The notes beneath the pieces are model-generated. The model saw only the letters and a program-made list of their open reading frames with translations, made no database searches and was not told where the DNA came from. From Solimonas soli DSM 21787 (GTDB taxonomy: Bacteria; Pseudomonadota; Gammaproteobacteria; Nevskiales; Nevskiaceae): DNA of 64,000 bases. A program made the position numbers and the translations under genes. This document shows positions 43,946 through 55,133 of this stretch, one piece after another. The stretch is from NCBI RefSeq assembly GCF_000474945.1, contig NZ_AXDW01000016.1:45087-109086 (forward strand). The letters are read 5' to 3'. How positions within the stretch are numbered: position 1 is the stretch's first letter; each line of letters starts with the position of its first letter.

Positions 43946-45989
43946 CGTCGTCCTCCTGCTGGGCCGGCGTGGCGGGAACCGCCGCCGGCGGCGTGGCGGC
44001 GGCCGGCGCGGTCTGCTGCAGCATCTGCTGCAGTTCCGGCGGCACCGGCAGGCCCGGCACAAGGGCCGGCGTCACGCGGCTCGAAGGCACTTCCGCCTTC
44101 TCGTTGTTGTACAGCACGTAGCCGAGCAGGTACTGGTCCATCACCTGGCGGGCGATCGGCGCGGCGATCGAGGCGCCGTGGCCGCCGTGCTCGGCCATCA
44201 CCGCGACCGCGATGCGCGGCGCCTCGGCCGGCGCGAAGGCGATGAACAGGGCGTGGTCGCGTAGCCGCAGCGGCATCTCCTCCTGCTTCTGCGGCCGCGT
44301 TTCGTCCTGGCGCAGGCCGGCGACCTGCGCCGAGCCGGTCTTGGCGGCGATGCGGTAGGGCGCGTTGCGGCCGACCGCGTAGGCGGTGCCGCCCTGTTCC
44401 TGGGTGACCGCCTCCATGGCGGCGATCACGACATCCCAGGTGCCGTTGTCCTTGAGGTCGATCTTCGGCAGCGCCTCCGGCACGATCTCGGTGATCTTGC
44501 GCGTGATCGGATCTTCGGTCGCGTGCAGCACGTGCGGCTTGTAGCCGCCGCCGCGCATGGCGATGCGCGCCACCATCTGCGCCAGCTGCATCGGCGTCGC
44601 CAGCACATAGCCCTGGCCGATGCCGGTGTTCAGCGTCTCGCCCGGATACCAGTTCTCCTTGCGCGCCCTGCGCTTCCACTCGCGCGAGGGATAGAGGCCA
44701 TCCTTCTCCAGCGGCAGGTCGACGCCGGTCGCGTGGCCGAGGCCGAAGCCGGTCATCGCCTCGTGCATGCGGTCGATGCCGAGCAGGGTCGCCAGATTGT
44801 AGAAATAGATGTCGCAGGAGCGCTTCACGCCTTCCAGCATGTTGACCGCGCCGTGGCCGGTGCGCTTCCAGCAGCGGTACTTGCGCGACGAGCCGGGCAG
44901 CGTCATCTCGCCCTTGCAGTATTCGCTGTGCTCGGGCGTGACGACGCCGTATTCGAGCCCGGCCAGCGCCATCGCCGGCTTGACCGTCGAGCCGGGCGGA
45001 TAGAGGCCCTGCAGCGAGCGGTTGAACAGCGGCCGCGTCGGATCGTTGAGCAGCGTCTGGTAGCTGGCGGTGTCGATGCCGCCGACGAACAGCTGCGGAT
45101 CGAAGCCCGGCTTGCTGACCATGGCGATGATCTCGCCATTGCGCGGATCGAGCGCAACCACCGAGCCCTGGAAGTTGCCCATGGCCTGCTCGGCGACGGT
45201 CTGCACCTTGGTGTCGATCGACAGGTACAGGTTGCGGCCCGGATAGCCGCGCCGGTAGTCGAGCTCGCGCAGCGGCCGGCCGTAGGCATTGGCCTCGATG
45301 ATCTTGGCGCCCGGCTCGCCGCGCAGCAGGTCTTCCTGGCTTTTCTCGACGCCGTTCTTGCCGATCTGCGTCAGGCCGAGGAACTGGCTCTCGTTGGCCT
45401 GCTTGAGTTCCTCCTCGCTGATGCCGCCGACGTAGCCGACGAGATGCGAGGCGGTGGCGCCGAAGGGGTAGTTGCGCGTCAGGCCGGCGTTGATCTCGAC
45501 GCCGGGGAACTGGTGGCGGTCGATCTCGTAGCGCGCCACTTCTTCCATGGTCAGGTTGGAGCGCAGCGGCACGCCGCGATAGCGCGGCGACTTGCGCACG
45601 CGGTCCTTGAAGCGCGTGATGTCGGTGTCGGTCAGCGTGATGACGTGCTGCAGCTTGGCGAGCAGCTCGTCCATCGCCGTGCGGTTGCCGACCTGCTCGG
45701 GCGTCACCTCCAGCACGAAGGCCGGCTGGTTCTGCGCCAGCAGGGTGCCGTTGCGGTCGTAGATCAGGCCGCGCACCGGCGCGACCGGCGTGACGCGCAT
45801 GCGGTTCTCGTCGGCGCGCGTCTGGTAGTGCTCGTGCTCGACGATCTGCAGATCGGCGAGGCGCACGATCAGCAGCACCACGCCGGCGATGCAGAACAGC
45901 ACGGCGACGCCGGCGCGGCGCAGGAAGGAATCGCGCTCGGCGTGGACGTTCTTCAGCGCGTCGCGGCGCCGGCGAGCGAACAATGCCAC
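43935..45989 (-). CDS. mrdA: Penicillin-binding protein 2 (transpeptidase)
   Basis: 684-aa class B PBP that cross-links peptidoglycan during elongation. It has an N-terminal membrane helix (AVLFCIAGVVLLIVRLADL), the PBP dimerisation domain (VRGLIYDRNGTLLAQN) and the transpeptidase motifs PGSTVKP (SxxK), SCD in VKRSCDIYF and KTGSAQ. The last 45 residues are Pro/Ala-rich ending in an acidic run. GTG start at 45989, two bases after the mreD stop region begins in the reverse direction of transcription. Confidence 0.95.
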   Translation of the reverse strand: MALFARRRRDALKNVHAERDSFLRRAGVAVLFCIAGVVLLIVRLADLQIVEHEHYQTRADENRMRVTPVAPVRGLIYDRNGTLLAQNQPAFVLEVTPEQVGNRTAMDELLAKLQHVITLTDTDITRFKDRVRKSPRYRGVPLRSNLTMEEVARYEIDRHQFPGVEINAGLTRNYPFGATASHLVGYVGGISEEELKQANESQFLGLTQIGKNGVEKSQEDLLRGEPGAKIIEANAYGRPLRELDYRRGYPGRNLYLSIDTKVQTVAEQAMGNFQGSVVALDPRNGEIIAMVSKPGFDPQLFVGGIDTASYQTLLNDPTRPLFNRSLQGLYPPGSTVKPAMALAGLEYGVVTPEHSEYCKGEMTLPGSSRKYRCWKRTGHGAVNMLEGVKRSCDIYFYNLATLLGIDRMHEAMTGFGLGHATGVDLPLEKDGLYPSREWKRRARKENWYPGETLNTGIGQGYVLATPMQLAQMVARIAMRGGGYKPHVLHATEDPITRKITEIVPEALPKIDLKDNGTWDVVIAAMEAVTQEQGGTAYAVGRNAPYRIAAKTGSAQVAGLRQDETRPQKQEEMPLRLRDHALFIAFAPAEAPRIAVAVMAEHGGHGASIAAPIARQVMDQYLLGYVLYNNEKAEVPSSRVTPALVPGLPVPPELQQMLQQTAPAAATPPAAVPATPAQQEDDDDR

Positions 45990-45990
45990 C

Positions 45991-46485
45991 TCAGTCCTCG
46001 TCGCCGCCGGGCCGGCGGACCAGTTCCATCACGCTCCACAGCAGCGGCCAGAACAGCGTGGTGGAGATCGCCGGCAGCCAGCGCAGCCAGATTTCCGGGC
46101 GATGATTGGTCGCGCCGTCGATCCAGAACATCAGGAAGCAGTACAGCGCCCAGGCCGGAATCAGCGCCAGCGTCGCCTGCCACAGCGGGAAGATGATGAA
46201 GAAGCTGCGCAGGCGCACCACGAGATAGGAGACCACGACCAGGCCCAGCGCGTGCTGGCCGAACGGCGCCGCGTACAGCACGTCGAGCATCAGGCCGACC
46301 AGGAACGAGGGCAGCAGGGCCGGCAGCTGCGGCTCGCGCAGCGCCCAGTACGAGAGGATCAGCGGCATCCACAGCGGGCGCGCCGCCGACAGCGAGTCCG
46401 GCAGCTCGACCAGCTGCAGCAGCAGGCCGACGAGCAGGCTCAGCAGGAACGAGAACCACACCGCCTGCGGGCTCGGCCGGCTCAT
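45991..46485 (-). CDS. mreD: Rod shape-determining protein MreD
   Basis: 164-aa inner-membrane protein with about five helices (VWFSFLLSLLVGLLLQLVEL, ALLPSFLVGLMLDVLYAAPFGQ). GLMLDVLYAAPFGQHALG is the MreD hallmark. It bridges MreB filaments to MreC and the elongasome. Start ATG 46485 overlaps the mreC stop by four bases. Confidence 0.94.
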   Translation of the reverse strand: MSRPSPQAVWFSFLLSLLVGLLLQLVELPDSLSAARPLWMPLILSYWALREPQLPALLPSFLVGLMLDVLYAAPFGQHALGLVVVSYLVVRLRSFFIIFPLWQATLALIPAWALYCFLMFWIDGATNHRPEIWLRWLPAISTTLFWPLLWSVMELVRRPGGDED

Positions 46486-47633
46486 CGCGACGCTCCCGGC
46501 CGGGCCGCCGGCGCGGCCGGCTTGGCGCCCGGCGCGGCGGCGGGCTTCTGCGCCGCGGGCTTCTGCTCGGACGGCTTCGGCGGCGGCGCGCCCTCCGGCT
46601 TGCGGGTCGCCGCCGCGGTGCCGCTCGCCGCCTTGGGCGGCGGCGCGGTCGTCGTCGTCGTCGTGGCGGCGGCCGGCGCCGCGCTGCTGCTCGCCGCGGC
46701 CGGTGCCGTTTTCGATACCTCCTCGGCCGGCGTCTCGCCCTGCTGGGCCAGCCGTTCGGCGGCGGCCGCCGCTTCGGCGTCGGCGCGCGCGCCGACGTTC
46801 CACACCAGCAAGGCCTCGCGGCCCTGGTTCAGTCTCGCGGCCGGGTAGGCGTAGGCCTCCATGAAATGCTCGCCGGCGACCGGCTTGACGTCGTACACGG
46901 TGCCGACCGGGTAGCCGGCCGGGAAGCGGCCGCCGAGCGAGGACGACACCAGCAGATCGCCGTTCTTGATGTCGGCGTTCGACGGCAGGAAAGGCAGGCG
47001 CAGGCCGCGCTCGTCGCCGAGGCCGACGGCGATGGTCTGCAGGCCGGTGCGGTTGATCTCGACCGGCATGCCGTGGTCGGGATCGGTCACCAGCAGGGCC
47101 TTGCTGGTGTTCGGCGCGACGTCGACGATCTGTCCCATGATGCCGAAGGCGTCGACCAGGGCCTGGCCGCGGTAGACGCCGTCGTGCGAGCCGCGGTTGA
47201 GCGTGATCTGGTGGCGGTACGGGTCCTGGTTGACGGCGATGACCTCGGCGACCAGCACCTGGTCCGGCAGCTGCGCCGAGGCCGCCAGCAGCTCGCGCAG
47301 GCGGCGGTTCTCGGCTTCCAGCGCTTCCATTTTGGAGAGCCGGGCCGAGAGCACGAAGTGCTCGGCCTGCAGCTGCTCGTTCTGCCGCTCGATGGTGTTG
47401 TGGGTGTCGATGCCGCGCGCCATGTCGACCAGGCGCACCGGCACCGAGGCAAGCCAGATCACCGGCGTCAGCGCCCAGGCGGTCCAGGCGCGGGCCGGCT
47501 TCAGCGTGTCGCCGCGCATGTCGTAGAAGATCAGCGTCAGCGCCAGCGCGATGAGGAACAGCGTCTTGAGGCCGAGCCCCGGGCCGCGCGGAAACAGCGG
47601 CCGGTGATGGTAGGAGTCGTGCAGCGAGTTCAA
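46482..47633 (-). CDS. mreC: Rod shape-determining protein MreC
   Basis: 383-aa protein with a short cytoplasmic N terminus, one membrane helix (LKTLFLIALALTLIFYDM), a coiled coil (IERQNEQLQAEHFVLSARL) and the periplasmic double beta-barrel (LVAEVIAVNQDPYRHQITLNRG, DGVYRGQALVDAFGIMGQIV). After residue 285 it runs into a 100-residue Ala/Pro/Thr-rich tail, longer than in E. coli. The start appears to be TTG at 47633, about 120 bases after mreB. Confidence 0.94.
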   Translation of the reverse strand: MNSLHDSYHHRPLFPRGPGLGLKTLFLIALALTLIFYDMRGDTLKPARAWTAWALTPVIWLASVPVRLVDMARGIDTHNTIERQNEQLQAEHFVLSARLSKMEALEAENRRLRELLAASAQLPDQVLVAEVIAVNQDPYRHQITLNRGSHDGVYRGQALVDAFGIMGQIVDVAPNTSKALLVTDPDHGMPVEINRTGLQTIAVGLGDERGLRLPFLPSNADIKNGDLLVSSSLGGRFPAGYPVGTVYDVKPVAGEHFMEAYAYPAARLNQGREALLVWNVGARADAEAAAAAERLAQQGETPAEEVSKTAPAAASSSAAPAAATTTTTTAPPPKAASGTAAATRKPEGAPPPKPSEQKPAAQKPAAAPGAKPAAPAARPGASR

Positions 47634-47717
47634 GTGCGCGCCGTCGGACTTGTTATGTAATGGTAAAAACTGCCCGCAGCATAGAGGCGCGGGGAACCGC
47701 CGGCAATTGCTCGAAGG

Positions 47718-47746
47718 CCGATGCCCGCCGGCGAGGCGGGCATCGG
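47718..47746. other. Hairpin between mreB and mreC
   Basis: A perfect 12-bp stem (CCGATGCCCGCC / GGCGGGCATCGG) with a GGCGA loop starts 11 bases after the mreB stop. There is no T tract, so it is more likely an mRNA-stabilising or attenuating hairpin within the operon than a full terminator. Confidence 0.5.
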
Positions 47747-47756
47747 CCGGGCTGCA

Positions 47757-49400
<1,644 letters not shown>

Positions 49401-49416
49401 TCATGGCTGAAAAGAC

Positions 49417-50886
49417 ATGCACACTCTGTCAATCAAAGAACTTTCCGAAGGCCTGCGCGCGAAGAAATTTTCGTCGCGCGAGCTGACCGCGCACTACCTC
49501 AAGCGCATCGAGCGGCACGATGCCGAGCTGAACAGCTTCATCACCGTCACCGCCGAGCGCGCGCTCAAGCAGGCCGAGGCGGCCGACGCGCGCCTGGCGC
49601 GGGGCGAGGGCCACGCGCTGACGGCCCCGCTGATCGGTGTGCCGATCGCGCAGAAGGACATCTTCTGCACGCTCGGCGTGAAGACGTCCTGCGCCTCGCG
49701 CATGCTCGACAACTTCATCGCGCCCTACGACGCCACCATCGTGCAGAAGCTGCACCTCGATGCCGGCATGGTTATGCTCGGCAAGTGCAACATGGACGAG
49801 TTCGCGATGGGCTCGTCGAACGAGACCAGCTTCTACGGCCCGGTCAAGAATCCCTGGGACACCAGCCGCGTGCCGGGTGGCTCGTCGGGCGGCTCGGTGG
49901 CCGCCGTCGCCGCCGGCCTGGCGCCGATCGCCACCGCGACCGACACCGGCGGTTCGATCCGCCAGCCCGCCGCGCTCACCGGCCTGACCGGCATCAAGCC
50001 GACGTATGGCAGGGTTTCGCGCTACGGCATGATCGCCTTCGCCTCCAGCCTCGATCAGGCCGGCGTGGTCGCGCGCAGCGCCGAGGATGCGGCCTATGTG
50101 CTGCAGGCGATGTCCGGCTTCGATCCGCTGGACTCGACCAGTATCGAGCGCCCGGTCGACGATCTGGTCGGCGGCCTCGATGCGTCGATCAAGGGCCTGA
50201 AGATCGGCCTGCCCAAGGAATACTTCGCGGAAGGGCTCGCGCCCAGCTCGCGCGAGAAGATCGATGCGGCGATCGCCACGCTGAAGTCGCTCGGCGCCGA
50301 GTTCGTCGAGATCTCGCTGCCGAACTCGCCGCTGTCGGTGCCGACCTATTACGTCGTCGCGCCGGCCGAGGCCAGCTCCAACCTCGCGCGCTTCGACGGC
50401 GTGCGCTACGGTCATCGCGCCATCGGTGCGAAGAACCTCGAAGAGCTGTACAAGCGCAGCCGCGGCGAAGGCTTCGGCGCCGAAGTGCAGCGCCGCATCA
50501 TGATCGGCACCTACGTGCTCAGCCACGGCTACTACGACGCCTACTACCTGCAGGCGCAGAAAGTCCGCAAGCTGATCTACGAGGACTTCAAGCGCGCATA
50601 CGAAAGCGTCGACCTGATTCTCGGCCCGACCGCGACCGACGTCGCTTTCGGCCTCGGCAGCAAGACCGACGATCCGGTGGCGATGTACCTCAACGACATC
50701 TACACGATCGCCGCCAACCTCGCCGGCATTCCGGCGATGTCGCTGAACTGCGGTTTCGTCGACGGTCTGCCGGTCGGCCTGCAGCTGATGGGCAACTACT
50801 TCAGCGAAGCCAGGCTTCTCAATGTCGCCCACCAGTTCCAGACGGCGACCGATTTCCACAAGCAGATGCCCAAGGCATACCTCTAA
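49417..50886 (+). CDS. gatA: Asp-tRNA(Asn)/Glu-tRNA(Gln) amidotransferase subunit A
   Basis: 489-aa amidase that releases ammonia from glutamine. The Ser-cisSer-Lys triad is visible: lysine in [10 protein letters not shown], serine in [14 protein letters not shown] and the nucleophile in [12 protein letters not shown]. Length and ends are normal. Twelve bases separate it from gatB. Confidence 0.97.
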   Translation: MHTLSIKELSEGLRAKKFSSRELTAHYLKRIERHDAELNSFITVTAERALKQAEAADARLARGEGHALTAPLIGVPIAQKDIFCTLGVKTSCASRMLDNFIAPYDATIVQKLHLDAGMVMLGKCNMDEFAMGSSNETSFYGPVKNPWDTSRVPGGSSGGSVAAVAAGLAPIATATDTGGSIRQPAALTGLTGIKPTYGRVSRYGMIAFASSLDQAGVVARSAEDAAYVLQAMSGFDPLDSTSIERPVDDLVGGLDASIKGLKIGLPKEYFAEGLAPSSREKIDAAIATLKSLGAEFVEISLPNSPLSVPTYYVVAPAEASSNLARFDGVRYGHRAIGAKNLEELYKRSRGEGFGAEVQRRIMIGTYVLSHGYYDAYYLQAQKVRKLIYEDFKRAYESVDLILGPTATDVAFGLGSKTDDPVAMYLNDIYTIAANLAGIPAMSLNCGFVDGLPVGLQLMGNYFSEARLLNVAHQFQTATDFHKQMPKAYL

Positions 50887-50898
50887 GGGCGCGACGAC

Positions 50899-52362
50899 AT
50901 GGCATACGACAGCTCGACCTGGGAAGTGGTGATCGGACTCGAAGTCCACTGCCAGCTTCTCACCAAATCCAAGATCTTCTCCGGCGCGGCGACCGCCTAC
51001 GGCGCGGCGCCGAACACGCAGGCCGATCCGGTCACGCTCGGCTTTCCCGGCGTGCTGCCGGTGCTGAACAAGACCGCGCTCGAATACGCGGTGAAGTTCG
51101 GCCTCGCGGTCGACGCCAAGATCGCCGAGCGCAGCGTGTTCGCGCGCAAGCACTACTTCTATCCGGACCTGCCGAAGGGCTATCAGATCTCGCAGTACGA
51201 ACTGCCGATCGTCTACGACGGCCATCTCGACATCGAGGTCGACGGCGCCAACGGTGACAAGACCATCAAGCGCATCGGCATCACGCGCGCGCACCTGGAA
51301 GAGGACGCCGGCAAGTCGGTGCACGAAGGCTACGTCGGCCAGTCCGGCATCGACCTCAACCGCGCCGGCACGCCGCTGATCGAGATCGTCTCCGAGCCGG
51401 ACATCCGCTCGGCGGCCGAAGCCGTGGCCTATCTGAAGAAGCTGCACCAGCTCGTGGTCTACCTCGGCGTCTGCGACGGCAACATGCAGGAAGGCTCGTT
51501 CCGCTGCGACGCCAACGTTTCCGTGCGCAAGCGCGGCGCCAGGGAATTCGGCACGCGCACCGAGACCAAGAACGTCAACTCCTTCCGCTACGTCGAGAAG
51601 GCGATCGAGTTCGAGATCGAGCGGCAGATCGACGTCATCGAATCGGGCGGCAAGGTCGTCCAGGAAACGCGCCTGTTCAATCCGGACAGCGGCGAGACGC
51701 GGGCCATGCGTTCCAAGGAGAACGCCAACGACTACCGCTATTTCCCGGACCCGGACCTGCTGCCGGTCGTGGTGACGAGCGCCGACATCGAACGCATCCG
51801 CGCGACGATGCCGGAACTGCCGGAAGCCAAGAAAGCGCGCTTCATCGAACAGTACAAGCTGCCGGCTTACGACGCCGGCGTGCTCACCTTTGATGCGGCG
51901 CTGGCCGATTACTACGAGGCCGTCGTCGCCACGTCGAAATCCGATCCGAAGAGCTGCGCGAACTGGGTCATCACCGATCTGCTCGGCGCCTTGAACAAGC
52001 TCGGCAAGGGCATCGACGCCTCGCCGGTCACCGCCGCGATGCTGGCGGGACTGGTCATGCGCATCGCCGACAAGACCATCTCCGGCAAGATCGCCAAGGA
52101 CGTCTTCGAGGCGATGCTGGCGGGCGAGGGCGAGGCGGATGAGATCATCAAGGCCCGCGGCCTCGTGCAGATCACCGACGAGTCGGCGATCGCCGCGGCG
52201 ATCGACGACATCATCGCCAGGAACCCGCAGCAGGTCGCCGACTACCGTGGCGGCAAGGACAAGCTGTTCGGCTTCTTCGTCGGTCAGGCGATGAAGGCGA
52301 CGCAGGGCAAGGCCAATCCGGAAGCGCTGAACCGCCTGCTGAAGGAAAAATTGGCAGGCTGA
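50899..52362 (+). CDS. gatB: Asp-tRNA(Asn)/Glu-tRNA(Gln) amidotransferase subunit B
   Basis: 487-aa kinase-like subunit that activates the misacylated tRNA and transfers ammonia. Hallmarks are [49 protein letters not shown] and [17 protein letters not shown], with the YqeY-like C-terminal tail domain. ATG 50899. Confidence 0.97.
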   Translation: MAYDSSTWEVVIGLEVHCQLLTKSKIFSGAATAYGAAPNTQADPVTLGFPGVLPVLNKTALEYAVKFGLAVDAKIAERSVFARKHYFYPDLPKGYQISQYELPIVYDGHLDIEVDGANGDKTIKRIGITRAHLEEDAGKSVHEGYVGQSGIDLNRAGTPLIEIVSEPDIRSAAEAVAYLKKLHQLVVYLGVCDGNMQEGSFRCDANVSVRKRGAREFGTRTETKNVNSFRYVEKAIEFEIERQIDVIESGGKVVQETRLFNPDSGETRAMRSKENANDYRYFPDPDLLPVVVTSADIERIRATMPELPEAKKARFIEQYKLPAYDAGVLTFDAALADYYEAVVATSKSDPKSCANWVITDLLGALNKLGKGIDASPVTAAMLAGLVMRIADKTISGKIAKDVFEAMLAGEGEADEIIKARGLVQITDESAIAAAIDDIIARNPQQVADYRGGKDKLFGFFVGQAMKATQGKANPEALNRLLKEKLAG

Positions 52363-52377
52363 GACCGCAAGAGCGGT

Positions 52378-52459
52378 AACCACAAATCGCACAGACCACA
52401 GATCGCACAGATTGAAAAGACAGCTCTCTTTTTCTGTGTAATCTGTGGAATCTGTGGTT
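52378..52459. repeat. Interrupted inverted repeat of the CACAGATT/AATCTGTG kind
   Basis: Left half 52378-52413 (AACCACAAATCGCACAG, then CCACAGATCGCACAGATT) pairs imperfectly with the right half 52434-52459 (CTGTGTAATCTGTGGAATCTGTGGTT). It is AT-rich compared with its surroundings and lies between gatB and hslO. Dispersed sequences of this wording occur in several proteobacterial genomes (from memory); it may form a terminator-like hairpin. Confidence 0.6.
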
Positions 52460-52491
52460 GAGAAGCTTTCTGCTCGCCCCATAAAGCGCCG

Positions 52492-53388
52492 ATGAACAAC
52501 CGACTCACCGAATTCCTGCTGCCTGAGCTGGGCGTGCGTGGCGCCGTCGTCGAGTACGAAGCCGGCGTCGACAGCATGCTCGGCTCGCGGTCCTACGCGC
52601 CGGATGTACGCGGACTGCTGGCGCAGGCGATCGCGGCGATGCCGCTGCTCGCCGCGCATACCAAGCTCGAAGGGCGCATCAGCCTGCAGTTCCAGCACGC
52701 CGAAGGGCCGGTGCAGATGCTCGTCACCCAGGTCGAGCACGGCCGCGACGGCGATCCGGAGCCGGGCCTGCGCGTGCGCGGCATGGCCAAGGCCAGGGCC
52801 GACGCCAGCGGCGACTTCACGACGCTGCTGCACGGCGGCCGGCTCGGCCTGCTGATCGAACCCGAGAAAGGCGGCCAGGACTATCAGGCGATCGTCGGCA
52901 TCGAGGGCGAGCGGCTCGCCGACGCGCTCGAGCACTACTTCGCACAGTCCGAGCAGCTGCCTTCGCTGCTGCGTCTCGCCTACGACGGCACGCACATCCG
53001 CGGCCTGATGCTGCAGCGCCTGCCGCTCGGCGAGAAGAACAGCAGCGAGCTGCACTGGGAGCACGTGCAGGTCCTGTTCGACACGCTCGGCGAGGACGAG
53101 CTGGCGAAGACGCCGGGCCTGACGATCCTGCGCCGCCTGTTCAACGAGGACACGGTGCGCGTGTTCGATCCGCAGCCGGTGCGGCTCGCCTGCCGCTGCT
53201 CACGCGAAGGCATCGGCGCGATGCTGCTGTCGCTCGGCGCGGAGGAGATCGCCGACCACCTGAAGACGCACGGCCGTTTCGACGTGACCTGCGAGTTCTG
53301 CGGCCGCGAATACCGCTTCGACGAGGCCGACGTGCAGCAGCTGTTTCTCAACGCGCACATGCAGCCGTCGAACGAGACGCGGCACTGA
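52492..53388 (+). CDS. hslO: Redox-regulated molecular chaperone Hsp33
   Basis: 298-aa holdase activated by oxidation. The N-terminal domain is typical (MNNRLTEFLLPELGVRG, AIAAMPLLAAHTKLEG), and the C-terminal zinc site is CRCS (CxC) plus CEFCGREY (CxxC), which releases zinc on disulfide formation. It is monocistronic, between an inverted repeat and a block of palindromic repeats. Confidence 0.96.
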   Translation: MNNRLTEFLLPELGVRGAVVEYEAGVDSMLGSRSYAPDVRGLLAQAIAAMPLLAAHTKLEGRISLQFQHAEGPVQMLVTQVEHGRDGDPEPGLRVRGMAKARADASGDFTTLLHGGRLGLLIEPEKGGQDYQAIVGIEGERLADALEHYFAQSEQLPSLLRLAYDGTHIRGLMLQRLPLGEKNSSELHWEHVQVLFDTLGEDELAKTPGLTILRRLFNEDTVRVFDPQPVRLACRCSREGIGAMLLSLGAEEIADHLKTHGRFDVTCEFCGREYRFDEADVQQLFLNAHMQPSNETRH

Positions 53389-53396
53389 CAGGGCGA

Positions 53397-53529
53397 CCCT
53401 CCTCACCCAACCCTCTCCTCCCCTTGGGAGGAGAGGGCTCAAACGGCGCGCCTTTCCGGACTCCCCTCCGCCGCGTGCGGGGGAGGGGCTGGGGGAGGTG
53501 GCATTCAATCGGGCTTCGCGGCGAGCGGC
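53397..53529. repeat. Palindromic repeat unit, copy 1
   Basis: About 132 bases containing a 12-bp hairpin (53411-53422 with 53426-53437, loop CTT) and a second C/G-rich palindrome around 53462-53488 (CCCCTCC...GGGGAGGGG). Copy 2 at 53631-53764 is nearly identical. The layout resembles REP/BIME clusters after genes. Confidence 0.8.
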
Positions 53530-53630
53530 TGGCTTCTCTCCATGCTTCTCCGCTGCCGGCGTCGAAGGCGCAAGCGCGCCGCGCTGTCCTCCAGTTCCCT
53601 CCGCGCCCCCCGCACCGCGCGCCGCGACAG

Positions 53631-53764
53631 CCCTCCTCACCCAACCCTCTCCTCCCCAGGGGGAGGAGAGGGCTCGAACGGCGCGCCTTTCCGGACTCCC
53701 CTCCGCCGCGTGCGGGGGAGGGGCTGGGGGAGGTGGCGTTCAATCGGGCTTCGCGGCGAGCGGC
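53631..53764. repeat. Palindromic repeat unit, copy 2
   Basis: Direct repeat of 53397-53529 with only a few differences (the first hairpin loop reads AGGG-type instead of TTGG). It starts 234 bases downstream of copy 1. The intervening 53530-53630 and the following 53765-53910 hold no gene that I can support. Confidence 0.8.
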
Positions 53765-53910
53765 GGCCGCTCTCTCTCCTCTGCGCCATCGGCGTCGAAG
53801 GCTCGAAAGCGCCGCAGGCTCATCGCGCGTGCCGCCCGTCCTCACCTGCATCACCTTCGCCCCGGCAGCTGCTCTATGCTGAGCACGCCCGTCTCCGCTC
53901 CGCCATCGCC

Positions 53911-54372
53911 GTGATTGTTCCCCGCTACCGCGTCGCTCCCTCGCTCATTCCGCAAGCCGGCAAGGGTCTTTTCATCGATGAAGCCGTCGCGCGCGGCGCG
54001 GTCATCGTCGCGCCGGACCAGATTCACACGGTGTGGCCGGAGCACAAGCTGCGCAGGTATCCGCCGGATTCGATCGAGGTCGAATCCAGCGTGCGCTGGT
54101 TCGAGGACTGGTTTTCGCTGACGCCGGAGTGGAGCGACGAGTGCTACGTCAACCACAGCTTCGCGCCGACCGCGCTGTGGCATCTCGGCTTCATCTTCGC
54201 GCTCGCCGATCTGCCGGCCGGCAGCGAGGTGACGATGGACTATCGCTACGTGATCGGCGACGGCGAGCGCATGCCGTTCGCCGACAGCGTGACCGGCAAA
54301 GAGATCGTCGGTCTGCCATGGCGGCAGGTGCTGATCGAAGGCGCCCGGCGCCTCGCGGAACTGGCGGCGTGA
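53911..54372 (+). CDS. SET-domain protein (putative protein-lysine methyltransferase)
   Basis: 153-aa protein that is essentially a lone SET domain. The opening is RYRVAPSLIPQAGKGLFIDE, the SAM-binding/pseudoknot motif CYVNHSFAPT (NHS) comes in the middle and GSEVTMDYRYVIG follows, equivalent to the catalytic Tyr region. Bacterial SET proteins of this size methylate lysines of ribosomal or DNA-binding proteins in the few studied cases; the substrate here is unknown. Start GTG 53911 is chosen because upstream codons fall in the repeat region. Stop overlaps the next start (GTGA). Confidence 0.78.
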   Translation: MIVPRYRVAPSLIPQAGKGLFIDEAVARGAVIVAPDQIHTVWPEHKLRRYPPDSIEVESSVRWFEDWFSLTPEWSDECYVNHSFAPTALWHLGFIFALADLPAGSEVTMDYRYVIGDGERMPFADSVTGKEIVGLPWRQVLIEGARRLAELAA

Positions 54373-55133
54373 AAGGCGCCGGCGGCATCGCGGCCGTGCT
54401 GCTCGCCGCCTGCGCATGGCTGCCGTTGCCGGCGTGCGCGCAGCCGGAGAATCTCAAGTTCTATGGATATGCCTACGAGTTGGCATCGGGCCGCTACCTG
54501 TACACCGAGGTCCACGATCAGCGCGTCGACAACGGCCACTGGCGCGGCGGCATCATCCGCTACTACGCGCCGGATGCGACGCTGCTCGGCGAGAAATCGC
54601 TCGATTTCAGCCGCGATCCCTACGTGCCCTTGTATCGCTTCGACATGCGAGCGGACGGATACTTCGAAGCGATCACGCACGTCGCCGGCGAGGTGACGCT
54701 GCAAAGGCGCCGCTCGCGTCAAGATGCGCTGCGCGAGAAGGCCGTCGCGCATACCTCGCCGATGTGCGCCGATGCCGGGTTTCACGCCTTGCTGCGTGCG
54801 CATTTCGACGAGTTGATGACCGGCAAGGCGTTCAATTTCCGCTTCGCGGTCGCCGGCAATCTCGATTCGTACAAATTCCGCGCGCAGCGCGATACCGACA
54901 CGCGCTTCGAGGGCCGTGCCGCGGTGCGCTTCCGCGTCGAGCCCGATTCGATGCTGCGCTGGTTCGTCGATCCGCTGCTCGTCACCTACGATCCGCACAC
55001 CAGACGCCTGCTCGAATACCGCGGCGTCGGCAACGTGCCCGATCCGGCGAGCGGCAAGCCGCACGTGGTGCGTATCGCCTACTATTCGCAACCTCCGAAG
55101 GACGTTCCGACACTGCCGCCGCTGGAGCCGTGA
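54369..55133 (+). CDS. Exported protein of unknown function, paralogue of the gene at 26229
   Basis: 254-aa protein with an N-terminal signal (AAVLLAACAWLPLPACA) and a mature part that starts ENLKFYGYAYELASGRYLYTE. Landmarks YVPLYRFDM, RVEPDSMLRWFVDPLL and LLEYRGVGNVPDPASG recur in the product of 26229-26999. No known family recognised; probably periplasmic, all-beta. GTG start overlaps the SET gene stop, and its own stop overlaps the next start by one base, so three genes form an operon. Confidence 0.72.
   Translation: MKGAGGIAAVLLAACAWLPLPACAQPENLKFYGYAYELASGRYLYTEVHDQRVDNGHWRGGIIRYYAPDATLLGEKSLDFSRDPYVPLYRFDMRADGYFEAITHVAGEVTLQRRRSRQDALREKAVAHTSPMCADAGFHALLRAHFDELMTGKAFNFRFAVAGNLDSYKFRAQRDTDTRFEGRAAVRFRVEPDSMLRWFVDPLLVTYDPHTRRLLEYRGVGNVPDPASGKPHVVRIAYYSQPPKDVPTLPPLEP

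Noticed and set aside
53397..53764. Possible CRISPR array from repeated units after hslO
   Set aside because: Only two full units of about 132 bases with internal palindromes and no short regular spacers; not a CRISPR architecture.
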